DNA of 46,995 bases from positions 1-46,995 of the forward strand of contig JBJFDJ010000018.1 in NCBI GenBank assembly GCA_051889975.1, read 5' to 3'. Of this stretch, positions 1 to 8,378 are shown one piece after another. Made by a program: the position numbers and the translations under genes. This DNA comes from UBA9845 sp051889975 (GTDB lineage: Bacteria; Bacillota; Clostridia; Christensenellales; UBA1242). The notes under the pieces are model-generated. The model made no database searches, had not been told where the DNA came from, and saw only the letters and a program-made list of their open reading frames with translations. The stretch's first letter is position 1, and the number at the start of each line of letters is the position of its first letter.

Positions 1-359
1 TATCTCATGCCAACTCGTTGTCTTTCTTGCGTTACATAATCGCTTATCAATTCTCTTACCTTAAAAGGATTTTTGATGTTTCGCAATTCTAACTTACTGC
101 AACTTGCATCGTTACAATAAATTGTAATTGTGCCAACGCCAAAAATTTTGTTTATAAAAGATTGATAAACACCTATGTCGTCAACCCTAAACAATTTAAC
201 TTCTTCTGTTCTTGTTGTTAAAAAGCCATTTACATTAACAAGTTTGATGTGTTGACCTGTTTTTTTAACCAAACTATATCTTGTAAAAGTTATAGGCATA
301 CCACACCATCTCTTTCTGTCTTGCCAAAGTATTTCTGCATCATTATCATATTTAACCAT
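1..359 (-). CDS. PH-domain (bPH2-like) protein, 3' part cut by window edge
   Basis: The frame is open from an ATG at 359 through the left edge of the window, so 119 residues are visible and the C-terminus is missing. The start is supported by a GGGAG ribosome-binding site 7 nt upstream and by an extended -10 box (TGATAAAAT) with TTTACA 17 nt before it. The protein begins with a tryptophan-rich strand (ILWQDRKRW), then alternating short beta strands and the sequence VYQSFINKIFGVGTITIY. This resembles bacterial PH-like domains of the YdbS/YdbT type, in which a turn leads into a strand carrying GVGTI/GxGxI. No membrane segment is visible in the part seen. The family is often membrane-associated and its ligand is unknown. 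Family assignment is from pattern only. Confidence 0.6.
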   Translation of the reverse strand, partial: MVKYDNDAEILWQDRKRWCGMPITFTRYSLVKKTGQHIKLVNVNGFLTTRTEEVKLFRVDDIGVYQSFINKIFGVGTITIYCNDASCSKLELRNIKNPFKVRELISDYVTQERQRVGMR

Positions 360-446
360 AATATTCTCCCAATGCAAAAATTTTATCACAAAAAAACTAT
401 TTTGTAAATATCTGGTGACAAAAAATACTGCGTTTTGCGTTAAATT

Positions 447-3092
447 TTATTTTATTCTTTCGGTGCCAAACTTTCGCACCAAAAATTTTGCAAATTCCAC
501 AATTGGAATAATTGAAACACTAAATGCAATAACAATAAGCCATTGCACAAAATTTAAGTTTGCAAGTTCAAACAAGGTTTGCAGTGGTGGCAAAAGTCCA
601 ACCAAAACAACAAGTGCCATACCTGCCAAAAAACTGATGTTAAACAATTTGTTTTTAAATATGTTAACTTTGAATATGCTGTGGCGAGTTTTTAGGTTGA
701 TTGCATGAAGAAGTTGCATAATGTTTATTGTTAAAAATGCCATTGTGCTTGCAACTTGTGGTGTGTAAAGATTTATTCCCAAAACATAAATGCTCATAAC
801 CAAAATTATTTGGATGCCTGCCTGATAAAGCATTTTTGCCCAGATATCCAAACTTATAACATTTTGTTTGCTATCTCGTGGTGGCCTATCCATAATGTCT
901 TTTTCGGCTGGTTCAAGTCCCAGCGAAATTGCCGGCAGGCTGTCGGTGATAAAGTTGATAAACAGCAGTTGCGATGGCACCAAAAATACATATTGTGGCA
1001 AGAATATGCTTGTCAAAAACAAAGTGAAAACTTCCACTGCATTTGTGCTTAACAAAAACTGAATTGTTCGCTGAATATTGCTGTAAATTTTTCTGCCTTC
1101 CTTAACGGCAACAATTATTGTTGCAAAGTTGTCATCTGCAATAATCATATCGGCAACATCTTTGGTGACATCTGTGCCTGATATCCCCATGCCAACGCCA
1201 ATGTCTGCAATTTTTAAACTTGGTGCATCGTTAACGCCATCACCTGTCATTGCAACAATTTTTCCTTGCGACTTAAAAGCCTTGACAATTCGCACTTTGT
1301 GCTGTGGCGTAACTCGGGCAAAAACGCTATATTTTGATATCTCGTGGCTTAACTCTAAATCAGACAATTTGTTTAGCGCATCGCCAGTCATAACTTGCGA
1401 TTTTTTTCTTGCAATGCCAATGCTTTTTGCAATTTCAAATGCGGTGTCGGCATGGTCGCCTGTTATCATAACTGGTTTTAAGCCAGCCTTAAAGCAATCT
1501 TTTATGGCACTTTGTGCTTCTTTGCGTGGTGGGTCAATTAAGCCAACAAGCCCCAAAAAAATCAGGTCTTTTTCTTCGTATTTGCCGTTTGAATTTTCTA
1601 TTGGTTTATATGCCAAACACAAAACACGCAATGCTTTTTGTGTCATATTTTTGTTTGCCTGCTCAATTTGTGCAAGATTGCTTTTTGTTAATTGCTCAAC
1701 TTTGCCACCTATCAACATTTTGGTGCACTTGCCAATTAAAAAGTCGTATGCGCCTTTTGTATACATTTTTGTTTGATTGTCAACAATGTTGACTGACGAC
1801 ATAAGTTTTCGGTCGCTATCAAAAGGAATTTCATAAATGCGCTTGCTACAAAGTTTTATTTTTGCCACATCAAAGCCACTGTTTTGCGCAAACACAAACA
1901 GGGCAGTTTCGGTTGGCTCGCCAACAATTTTGCCGTTTGAAATTTCGCTGTCGTTACACAAAATCATTGTGTTAATTATTTCCTTAAAATGCTTTTGCAT
2001 GCTGTCTTGCTGGCTTGCTTTAACAACGGTGTTGTTGTTGTAATATATCTCTTGAACAGTCATTTTGTTTTGAGTTAAAGTGCCTGTTTTGTCGGTGCAA
2101 ATGACTTGGCAACTTCCCAAAGTTTCAACTGCATGAAGTCGTTTGATAATTGCATTTTTTTCGGCAAGTTTTTGCACGCTAAGTGCCATGATAATTGTTA
2201 TGGCTGCAGGCATACTTTCGGGTATGGCGGCAACTGCCAAGGCAACTGCCGTCAAAAACGCTTCCATAAAATTTGGCGACTTTGGAACAATGAGTTCAAT
2301 GGCAAAAATTATGCCAGCAATAATCAAAACAGAAATGCTAATAATCTTGCCAATTTTGTTTAAACTTTTTTGAAGTGGCGTTTGCTCTTTTTTGCCAGTT
2401 GCAAGCATGGTGGCAATTTTGCCAATTTCGGTGTTTTTGCCAACTTCAACAACCACTCCTTTTGCTCTGCCATAAATTGCAATGGTGCCAGAGTATGCCA
2501 TGTTGCGATGTTCGGCAAGGTTTGTATGCTCGTCCAAAACAACATCGGCATTTTTTTCTACGGCAACACTTTCGCCAGTTAATGAACTTTCGTCAACTTT
2601 TAAATTGTGAGTTTCAATAAGTCGCAAGTCGGCTGGAATGATGTTTCCAGCACTTAAAACAACAATATCACCCACAACCAAATTTTCAACAGGGATTTTT
2701 TGCAAGGTGTTGTCACGAATCACATCGCAAAAGGGTTCGGTGCGTTTTTTTAAACTTTCAAGGGCGTTTTCGGCTTTGTTTTCTTGCACAACTCCCATAA
2801 CAGCATTTAAGATAACAATAAAAACAATTATTCCACCTTCAAACAAATCGCCATAATTTTTGCTAATTAAAGACATAGAAATGCTTATGACTGCGCTAAC
2901 AATCAAAATGATAACCATTAAATCTTTAAACTGTGCAAAAAACTTTTTTGCAAGGCTTTGTTTTTTGTGCTCGTCTAATTTGTTTGCGCCGTTTTGCTCA
3001 ATGCGAGATGAAACTTCATTTTCAGTTAACCCAGTTTCTCGGCTTGCAACTTGCTGTAAAGTTTTTTTTGCATCTATAGAAAAAAATCGCAT
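447..3092 (-). CDS. Calcium-type P2 cation-transporting ATPase
   Basis: This is an integral membrane pump that couples ATP hydrolysis to export of a cation, most likely Ca2+. The 881 residues carry the full P-type order: an N-terminal cation-ATPase domain, TGES (172-175) in the actuator domain, PESMP (291-295) in membrane helix 4, DKTGTLT (334-340) with the phosphorylated aspartate at 334, MTGDGVNDAP in the P domain, and a C-terminal block of membrane helices. The length matches bacterial PacL/YloB-type pumps. PESMP replaces the more usual PEGLP of Ca2+ pumps, so the ion is inferred and not proven. The ATG is preceded by GGAGG 4 nt upstream. The gene stands alone, with no regulator or partner next to it. 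Confidence 0.93.
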   Translation of the reverse strand: MRFFSIDAKKTLQQVASRETGLTENEVSSRIEQNGANKLDEHKKQSLAKKFFAQFKDLMVIILIVSAVISISMSLISKNYGDLFEGGIIVFIVILNAVMGVVQENKAENALESLKKRTEPFCDVIRDNTLQKIPVENLVVGDIVVLSAGNIIPADLRLIETHNLKVDESSLTGESVAVEKNADVVLDEHTNLAEHRNMAYSGTIAIYGRAKGVVVEVGKNTEIGKIATMLATGKKEQTPLQKSLNKIGKIISISVLIIAGIIFAIELIVPKSPNFMEAFLTAVALAVAAIPESMPAAITIIMALSVQKLAEKNAIIKRLHAVETLGSCQVICTDKTGTLTQNKMTVQEIYYNNNTVVKASQQDSMQKHFKEIINTMILCNDSEISNGKIVGEPTETALFVFAQNSGFDVAKIKLCSKRIYEIPFDSDRKLMSSVNIVDNQTKMYTKGAYDFLIGKCTKMLIGGKVEQLTKSNLAQIEQANKNMTQKALRVLCLAYKPIENSNGKYEEKDLIFLGLVGLIDPPRKEAQSAIKDCFKAGLKPVMITGDHADTAFEIAKSIGIARKKSQVMTGDALNKLSDLELSHEISKYSVFARVTPQHKVRIVKAFKSQGKIVAMTGDGVNDAPSLKIADIGVGMGISGTDVTKDVADMIIADDNFATIIVAVKEGRKIYSNIQRTIQFLLSTNAVEVFTLFLTSIFLPQYVFLVPSQLLFINFITDSLPAISLGLEPAEKDIMDRPPRDSKQNVISLDIWAKMLYQAGIQIILVMSIYVLGINLYTPQVASTMAFLTINIMQLLHAINLKTRHSIFKVNIFKNKLFNISFLAGMALVVLVGLLPPLQTLFELANLNFVQWLIVIAFSVSIIPIVEFAKFLVRKFGTERIK

Positions 3093-3347
3093 TCATCCTC
3101 CAAAAACTCTAGGGTATTATATTAAGCAAATTGCAAAATAAAAACTTATATTTTTTGAAAGACAAAATAGTGATTTTTTTGACAAAATTTTTAGGTTTTT
3201 AAATTTTAAATTTTGAAATTTATTGCATAACTTTAATAAAACAAACTTTTTAAATGTGAAATTGTGTTAGAAAAAACATAAAAATTATAATAAAACTTAT
3301 AAAAAGCAAAATATTACAAAAAATAAAACAAAAAGTTGGGTGAAATT

Positions 3348-3494
3348 ATGAAATTTTTTATGTGTTATTATTGCAAAGACTTTGTTTTAAACAGCCAAAA
3401 TATATGCAAAACTTGTCAAACAGCAGTTTGCGATGCGTGCAAATCAAAAACAAACAGCAGTTGTGTTTGTTGCGGGTGTAACTTTTTGCGATGA
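3348..3494 (+). CDS. 48-residue cysteine-rich putative zinc-binding microprotein
   Basis: A short plus-strand frame with ten cysteines in 48 residues: CYYC near the start, then CKTC, CDAC and a final C-V-C-C-G-C cluster. The paired CxxC spacing fits one or two zinc knuckles, like a B-box or treble clef. The ATG follows GGGTGA, a partial match to the anti-SD, at about 5 nt. It ends in TGA. The dense, regular cysteine pairs are unlikely in noncoding AT-rich DNA, and a rho-independent terminator lies downstream at 3716-3767. There is no homologue I can name and no signal peptide. It may be a stand-alone zinc-ribbon protein or the remnant of a longer one. Confidence 0.55.
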   Translation: MKFFMCYYCKDFVLNSQNICKTCQTAVCDACKSKTNSSCVCCGCNFLR

Positions 3495-3715
3495 AACTAT
3501 CAATCACGCAATTAACAAAAGATTGATGACGACACTTTAAAAACATTAAGCTATTAATATTAATAAAAAATTTAAATATAATTACAGATTTTAAATGACA
3601 AAATTTAATAATGACAAAATTTAAATGTAATGAAATTTTAAAAAATTGCCATTAATTTATCTTTACAAAAAATAGCAGATTAAATATTTCATAAATAAAA
3701 AACAAAATAAAAAAG

Positions 3716-3767
3716 CCTAACATTTAAGTGAGCCCTAAAAGTTCGCCTAAAATTGTTAGGTTTTTTT
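3716..3767. terminator. Bidirectional rho-independent terminator
   Basis: CCTAACA (3716-3722) pairs with TGTTAGG (3754-3760) and is followed by seven T on the plus strand. On the minus strand the same stem is followed by C and six T. It sits between convergent genes, the 48-residue gene and the beta-helix lipoprotein. The rest of 3495-3873 is AT-rich and holds nothing else I can identify. Confidence 0.7.
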
Positions 3768-3873
3768 GTTTATAAACAAATATAACTATACTTAAATTTT
3801 TTAAGTTTTCGTTTTAAATTTAGTAAATTATTTAGAAATTTAGCAAATTGTATTTACAAATTTAGCAGGTAGC

Positions 3874-5151
3874 TTAATAAGTTTCTATTATCATAACTCC
3901 GTTTTGGTCAATGGTGTCTTGCGATGTTGTATTAAGTCTTATGTTTGTTAAAGTTTGGCCGTAGTTATTGTTGCTTAAAACAATGCCATCAACAAGCAAA
4001 TCATCAATGGTGCTACTTCTTAAGGTGACAATTGCGCTGTTGTTGATGTAACTCATTTTAAAGACTTGCTCTTTTGTTTGCTGGGCATAAGTTTTTGATT
4101 GTTCGTCATAATAAATAACATCTTTGTTGTGAAGCCCTGTGCGAGTAAAAGTGTTGTTTGCAATGCTTACGCCAACATTTCCTTCCTTTGCAAAAGATAG
4201 TTCCAAAGAGCCTGTTGCTAATTGAGTATCATTCTCACTTGCAACCACATTTGATGCAATATCCATAAACACGTTTTTAAAAATTGTTGTGTTTTGCGTG
4301 TGCTTTGTTGTTTTTATGCCATTTAACAATATGTTTTTAAATGAGTTGTTTTTAACAGTTAACCCTTCAACGCTACCTCCCAAAATGCCATAAGCATAGC
4401 CAACAAAACTGCAATTGTAAACCAAAATATCACTTGTGTTAAATATGTTTAATGCTCCGTTTTTGTCAGTTTTTCCGTAAGGTCCAGAGTATTTTAAAAA
4501 ACCATCTTCTTGTTGATACTTAATCTCAAAACCGATGTTAATAAATTTTATTCCACTTAAATCAATTGGTGTAAATTGCCCATCTGTTTCGGTTGCGCCA
4601 ACTATAAAATTTCCAGCAAATTTTGTTTTGTCTTTGCCATCGCCAACAATAATCAAACTTTTGTCAACAACAACATTTTGATAACTTGTATCACTATCAT
4701 TTTTTGGTGTGTAACTGCCTTGTTTTAAATATATTATGTCGCCATTTTGAGCTGATGCAAATTTTTGTTTTAAATTGTCACTATCTGTTATGACAATATC
4801 AGCAACATATACATTGTAGACAGTTGAAAGCTTGCCCTTTGAAATTTTAATCTTTTTAACGCCACTTGTGGAAGTGTCAACTTTGCTGATTTCGGCATCT
4901 TTTAAATTAACCATTGTGTTTGTGCCGTCAGAGTTAATTGACTCCACCTTTAAGCCAGACAAATCAACTTCTTCGCCAACTTCATACACAAGCCTTTCGG
5001 GGAAGTTTGTGATGTAATAATTAACAGCACCACTTGAACAGCCCGAAAAGATATTTATGCTTAAAAAAGCGACAACAAAAACAAGCATTATTTTTGAAAA
5101 AACATTTTTTATCATGTAATAAAGATTGTCAAAAAAAATATTTTTAAACAT
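3874..5151 (-). CDS. Surface lipoprotein with Ig-like and right-handed beta-helix domains
   Basis: The N-terminus has a basic stretch, a hydrophobic core (LVFVVAFLSINIF) and the lipobox-like FSGC, so the mature protein is probably lipidated and held on the outer face of the membrane. After the cysteine comes a segment reading YEVGEEVDLSGLKV, typical of bacterial Ig-like group 3 domains. It is followed by about 300 residues of short repeats rich in Asn and Val (NTSDILVYNCSFVGY, VKNNSFKNI, NNTFTRTG) that match a pectate-lyase-like parallel beta-helix. No catalytic residues can be assigned; binding to carbohydrate or to the cell surface is an inference. The start is uncertain. The ATG at 5151 lacks an SD but has TATAAT 8 nt upstream with TTAACA 16 nt before it. 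An in-frame ATG at 5115 gives a more normal signal peptide. Confidence 0.75.
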   Translation of the reverse strand: MFKNIFFDNLYYMIKNVFSKIMLVFVVAFLSINIFSGCSSGAVNYYITNFPERLVYEVGEEVDLSGLKVESINSDGTNTMVNLKDAEISKVDTSTSGVKKIKISKGKLSTVYNVYVADIVITDSDNLKQKFASAQNGDIIYLKQGSYTPKNDSDTSYQNVVVDKSLIIVGDGKDKTKFAGNFIVGATETDGQFTPIDLSGIKFINIGFEIKYQQEDGFLKYSGPYGKTDKNGALNIFNTSDILVYNCSFVGYAYGILGGSVEGLTVKNNSFKNILLNGIKTTKHTQNTTIFKNVFMDIASNVVASENDTQLATGSLELSFAKEGNVGVSIANNTFTRTGLHNKDVIYYDEQSKTYAQQTKEQVFKMSYINNSAIVTLRSSTIDDLLVDGIVLSNNNYGQTLTNIRLNTTSQDTIDQNGVMIIETY

Positions 5152-5159
5152 CTATTGTT

Positions 5160-5187
5160 ATTATAAAATATATTTATTTGTTGTTAA
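5160..5187 (-). promoter_or_regulatory. Promoter of the beta-helix lipoprotein, near-leaderless
   Basis: TTAACA (5182-5187) and TATAAT (5160-5165) are 16 nt apart. The predicted start of transcription is only about 2 nt before the ATG at 5151, and no SD is present. Confidence 0.5.
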
Positions 5188-5239
5188 TAAAATTATAAAA
5201 ACATTTATGATAGTTTTGTTAAAGATATGATTTATATTA

Positions 5240-5268
5240 TTGTAAAACTTGTTAAAATGTGGTATAAT
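5240..5268 (+). promoter_or_regulatory. Strong extended -10 promoter of trhP, predicted leaderless
   Basis: TTGTAA (5240-5245), a 17-nt spacer and TATAAT (5263-5268) preceded by TG. The -10 ends 6 nt before the ATG at 5275, so the expected first transcribed base is the A of the start codon. There is no SD upstream of this ATG, nor before the in-frame ATGs at 5227 and 5257. Confidence 0.7.
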
Positions 5269-5274
5269 TTTGTT

Positions 5275-6501
5275 ATGAAAAATTTGGATATAGAATTACT
5301 TGCCCCTGCTGGCAGTATGGAAAAATTAAAAGTTGCATTTAAGTATGGCGCCGACGCTTGCTATTTTGCTGGCACAAGTTTTGGTTTGAGGGCATTTGCC
5401 GACAATTTTGACAACGACAGTTTAAAAGAAGCCGTTGACTATGCGCACAGCTTGGGCAAAAAATGTTATATAACCGTAAATATTTTGGCACATAACAAAG
5501 ATTTAACAAATCTTGACGAATACTTAAAATACCTTGAAAGCATAAAAGTTGACGCAGTTATTGTTGCCGACCTTGGAATTATTGCACGAATAAAACAAGT
5601 TGCACCAAACTTGCAAGTGCACGTGAGCACGCAGGCAAGCATAACAAACAAATACACTGCAAAAGTTTTTGCAGATATGGGTGCAAGCAGGATTGTTTTG
5701 GCACGAGAACTCAGCCTTGATGAAATAATTGAGATACGCAACTATTTGCCAAAAGATGTTGAAATTGAATGTTTTGTTCACGGCGCAATGTGCATAAGTT
5801 ACAGTGGAAGATGTCTGCTATCCAACTATTTTTGTGGCAGAGACAGCAATCACGGCGAGTGCGTTCAGGCTTGCCGTTGGGATTATGCACTCAGCAGAAA
5901 AGACAAGCAAGAAGAAAAATTTGAAATTATGGAAGACGACCGTGGCACATACATTTTAAACAGCAAAGATATGAATTTGATTGAACACATCGACAAACTT
6001 GCAAAGGCAGGAATAAAGAGCTTTAAGATTGAAGGAAGGATGAAAAGCTCCTATTATGTTGCCACCATTGTAAATGCATATCGCAGGGCATTTGACCACC
6101 TTGATAAATGCTTAGAACAAAATATACCTTACACTTGCCCACCAGAGTTGATTGACGAACTTGAAAAAACAAGTCACCGAAGATACACAACAGGATTTTA
6201 TTTTGGAGCAGATGACAAAGAATATACTTTAAGCAGTCAACCTGTGCAAAAAAGTGAATTTGTTGCGCTTGTTAAAGAGCCCGCAAAAAACGGAAAAGTG
6301 CTTGTTGAAATGCGAAATAAATTTGTTGTTGGTGACGAATTAAATGTGATTTCTGCCACAAATACATTTAACAAAACAATAAAGATTGAACGGATTGAAA
6401 CTTTAAATGGCGAAAAGGTTGAAGTTGCAAATCAAGTTCAGCAACTGCTTTATATAAATTGCGACTTGCCACTTGAACCACTTGATATTTTAAGGAGATA
6501 G
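5275..6501 (+). CDS. trhP: Peptidase U32-family tRNA uridine 5-hydroxylation protein (TrhP-like)
   Basis: This is a 408-residue member of the U32 family. The body is a TIM-barrel-like N-terminal domain beginning ELLAPAGSMEKLK, and the family signature is at residues 165-183 (ECFVHGAMC, then SGRCLLS). Cysteines at 173, 180, 196 and 200 are the likely iron-sulfur ligands. In B. subtilis the close relatives TrhP1/TrhP2 use prephenate to hydroxylate U34 of tRNA to ho5U, which TrmR then methylates. A TrmR-like gene lies at 8379-8978, which supports that role over a protease role. I chose the ATG at 5275 because the conserved family N-terminus begins there and the promoter is placed precisely for it. 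It is followed at 4 nt by the zinc-ribbon membrane gene. Only one TrhP-type gene is visible. Confidence 0.85.
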   Translation: MKNLDIELLAPAGSMEKLKVAFKYGADACYFAGTSFGLRAFADNFDNDSLKEAVDYAHSLGKKCYITVNILAHNKDLTNLDEYLKYLESIKVDAVIVADLGIIARIKQVAPNLQVHVSTQASITNKYTAKVFADMGASRIVLARELSLDEIIEIRNYLPKDVEIECFVHGAMCISYSGRCLLSNYFCGRDSNHGECVQACRWDYALSRKDKQEEKFEIMEDDRGTYILNSKDMNLIEHIDKLAKAGIKSFKIEGRMKSSYYVATIVNAYRRAFDHLDKCLEQNIPYTCPPELIDELEKTSHRRYTTGFYFGADDKEYTLSSQPVQKSEFVALVKEPAKNGKVLVEMRNKFVVGDELNVISATNTFNKTIKIERIETLNGEKVEVANQVQQLLYINCDLPLEPLDILRR

Positions 6502-6505
6502 GTCT

Positions 6506-6871
6506 ATGGATGACAACAAAAACAAGATTAAAAAAACATTTTTATTTCCATTGATTTTGGGTGTTTTATTTATAATTTTGGGCATTGTGTTATGTGTTAA
6601 ACTTGACCCTTTTGGCGATAGTTACATGGCAGGACCATTTTTGATATTTTTTGGATTTTTCTTTGAAACTTTTGTTACAATGATAGTTTTTTCTACAAGC
6701 AACAAGGAATTTTTAGAAAAAAATTCAAAAAATATCCAAGATTCAACTGATTTGCAATTTATTATTAACAAAGTAAAAAATATTGGCAAGAAAAAATGCA
6801 AATACTGTGACAGCACTTTTGATGCAAAAGAAACAAAATGTCCTAATTGTGGGGCTCATGTTGACGACTAA
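6506..6871 (+). CDS. Small two-helix membrane protein with C-terminal zinc ribbon
   Basis: This 121-residue protein has two predicted membrane helices (about residues 12-30 and 39-62). A charged linker follows, and a C-terminal ribbon CKYC-x11-CPNC-GAH that should bind one zinc in the cytoplasm. The start follows the SD AGGAGA, which overlaps the end of trhP, so the two are translated from one message. This ribbon-on-a-membrane-anchor design recurs at 15818-16198. Function is unknown. It is not a recognised partner of TrhP elsewhere as far as I know, so the operon link may be incidental. Confidence 0.8.
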   Translation: MDDNKNKIKKTFLFPLILGVLFIILGIVLCVKLDPFGDSYMAGPFLIFFGFFFETFVTMIVFSTSNKEFLEKNSKNIQDSTDLQFIINKVKNIGKKKCKYCDSTFDAKETKCPNCGAHVDD

Positions 6872-6951
6872 CAACATGATAAAAAAATATATTTTCAATA
6901 TAACAATTGCAATATTAAATTTTAAAAATAAAGTTTAAACATAAAAAATTT

Positions 6952-6981
6952 AAAAATGTAAAAATTAAAAATGTAAAAATT
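6952..6981. repeat. Two perfect tandem 15-bp units
   Basis: The 15-mer AAAAATGTAAAAATT occurs twice head to tail at 6952-6966 and 6967-6981, directly before the cloverleaf element. It is low-complexity AT DNA and may be replication slippage. Confidence 0.7.
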
Positions 6982-7008
6982 AAAACGAGAAAATGAATAA
7001 ATGAAAAT

Positions 7009-7088
7009 GGGATTTTCACGCATTGCCTTGCAATGCAAAAAGCGACTTGCAGTCGCTTTTTTTGTGCCTTGCACAATGTGAAAATCCC
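7009..7088. repeat. Cloverleaf element E1 (four-way-junction inverted repeat)
   Basis: Closing stem GGGATTTTCAC (7009-7019) with GTGAAAATCCC (7078-7088), 11 bp perfect. Inside are three back-to-back hairpins: GCATTGC/GCAATGC with loop CTT (7020-7036), an 11-bp arm AAAAAGCGACT/AGTCGCTTTTT with loop TGC (7037-7061), and TTGTGC/GCACAA with loop CTT (7062-7076). Only T7077 is unpaired at the junction, and there are no G-T pairs. The element lies in the 3' region of the trhP operon, before its terminator. Its architecture matches E2 (29190-29272) and E3 (43394-43470) but its sequence does not. Confidence 0.9.
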
Positions 7089-7090
7089 CC

Positions 7091-7143
7091 AACAACACAA
7101 AAACTAAAATTTTGAACAATGTTTTTGCTGTGTTGTTTTTTTT
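7091..7143 (+). terminator. Terminator of the trhP operon
   Basis: AACAACACA (7091-7099) pairs with TGTGTTGTT (7129-7137), with an inner AAAAC/GTTTT pairing, followed by a run of T on the plus strand. It closes the 6872-7232 gap together with E1. Confidence 0.6.
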
Positions 7144-7232
7144 TAATTTTGTTTGTCATTAAAATTTTAAATATCTTATCTTTAAACAAACAAATTATAG
7201 TTTAGTTTTTATTAAAACTTACAAAAGTGTAA

Positions 7233-8225
7233 CTATTTCACCCCAATCAAACTTCTTATCTTTTGCAATTTTGCACTTGCAATTTCTTTGGCTTTTTTTG
7301 CACCTTGCTGTAAGATTTTGTCAACTTCATCACGATGTGATTGATAATAATCAAACTTTTCTCTCATAGGTTTTATATATTCATTTGCAACTTCAAACAA
7401 TTCTTTTTTTGCTTCTCCCCAAGATAGCCCAGCAGAGAGTTTTTGTTCAAATGCCTTTGCTTGTTGTTCTGTTGCAAACAATTTGTATAGTTTGTTTATG
7501 GTGCAGTCAAGTGGCTTTGGTTCGCCCGGCAATCTGCTGTCAGTCACCACTCTGTTGATAGTTTTTTGCAGTGTCTTTTCGTCCGTAAAAAGTTGAATTG
7601 TGTTGCCATAACTCTTGCTCATCTTTCTGCCGTCCAGTCCAACAAGTGTTTTGCACTCTTCGTCAATATAGCCGTCTGGCTCAACTAACACTTTGCCATA
7701 TTTTTTGTTAAAATAGTGTGCAATGTCTCTTGCAATTTCTATGTGTTGTTTTTGGTCAAGCCCAACGGGAACAAGGTCGGTGTCATAAAGCAAAATGTCG
7801 GAAGCCATAAGTATTGGATAATTGTAAAGCCCCATATTCACGTTGCTGTCTGTATCAACACCTTCTTGTTGATTTTTTTCCACCAATGCTTTGTAGGCGT
7901 GTGCCCTGTTCATAAGACCTTTTGGAGTTACGTTGCTTAAAATCCAATTTAATTCAAACACTTCACTTATATCTGATTGCTTGTAAAAAACTACTTTTTG
8001 AGGGTCCAAACCACAAGCCAGCCATGTGCAAGCAATGTTGTAGGTGTAATCTGCCATTTCTTCTTTTGTCTTTAAGGTTGTTAGTGCATGATAGTCGGCA
8101 ATAAAATAAAAACAATCATAATCTGCATTTTTGCTCAATTCAATTGCAGGTTTAATTGCACCAAAATAGTTGCCTATATGAGCATAGCCAGTTGGTTTTA
8201 TGCCTGTTAAAATTCGTTTTTTCAT
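7233..8225 (-). CDS. trpS: Tryptophanyl-tRNA synthetase
   Basis: This cytoplasmic class Ic synthetase charges tRNA-Trp with tryptophan using ATP. The 330 residues are the normal length for bacterial TrpRS. The first catalytic signature is HIGN (16-19) within GIKPTGYAHIGN, and the second is KMSKS (201-205). The SD AGGAG is 6 nt before the ATG. A consensus promoter TTGACA-17-TATAAT lies at 8245-8273. The leader is only about 20 nt, so there is no room for a T-box or attenuator and expression looks constitutive. It separates trhP from trmR, which are adjacent in B. subtilis. Confidence 0.97.
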   Translation of the reverse strand: MKKRILTGIKPTGYAHIGNYFGAIKPAIELSKNADYDCFYFIADYHALTTLKTKEEMADYTYNIACTWLACGLDPQKVVFYKQSDISEVFELNWILSNVTPKGLMNRAHAYKALVEKNQQEGVDTDSNVNMGLYNYPILMASDILLYDTDLVPVGLDQKQHIEIARDIAHYFNKKYGKVLVEPDGYIDEECKTLVGLDGRKMSKSYGNTIQLFTDEKTLQKTINRVVTDSRLPGEPKPLDCTINKLYKLFATEQQAKAFEQKLSAGLSWGEAKKELFEVANEYIKPMREKFDYYQSHRDEVDKILQQGAKKAKEIASAKLQKIRSLIGVK

Positions 8226-8244
8226 AAATTCTCCTAGTTATTTT

Positions 8245-8273
8245 ATTATATCAATCATATTTTTTATTGTCAA
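8245..8273 (-). promoter_or_regulatory. Consensus sigma-A promoter of trpS
   Basis: TTGACA (8268-8273), a 17-nt spacer and TATAAT (8245-8250), both perfect hexamers. The SD-led ATG is at 8225. Confidence 0.85.
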
Positions 8274-8378
8274 TGTTTTGTGTTTTTGTTGCCAGCATTA
8301 TGATTTTCGTTTGATATTAAAAAAGTTTAAAAATCAAAACTTTTTATTTAATTTTTTTTGCCAATTAAAACACACAAT

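Noticed and set aside
1129..1776. Long open frames on the strand opposite the Ca ATPase and other genes
   Set aside because: Antisense shadows of well-conserved genes; no SD and no recognisable domain.
7233..8378. T-box or tryptophan attenuator before trpS
   Set aside because: The consensus promoter leaves a leader of about 20 nt, too short for either.
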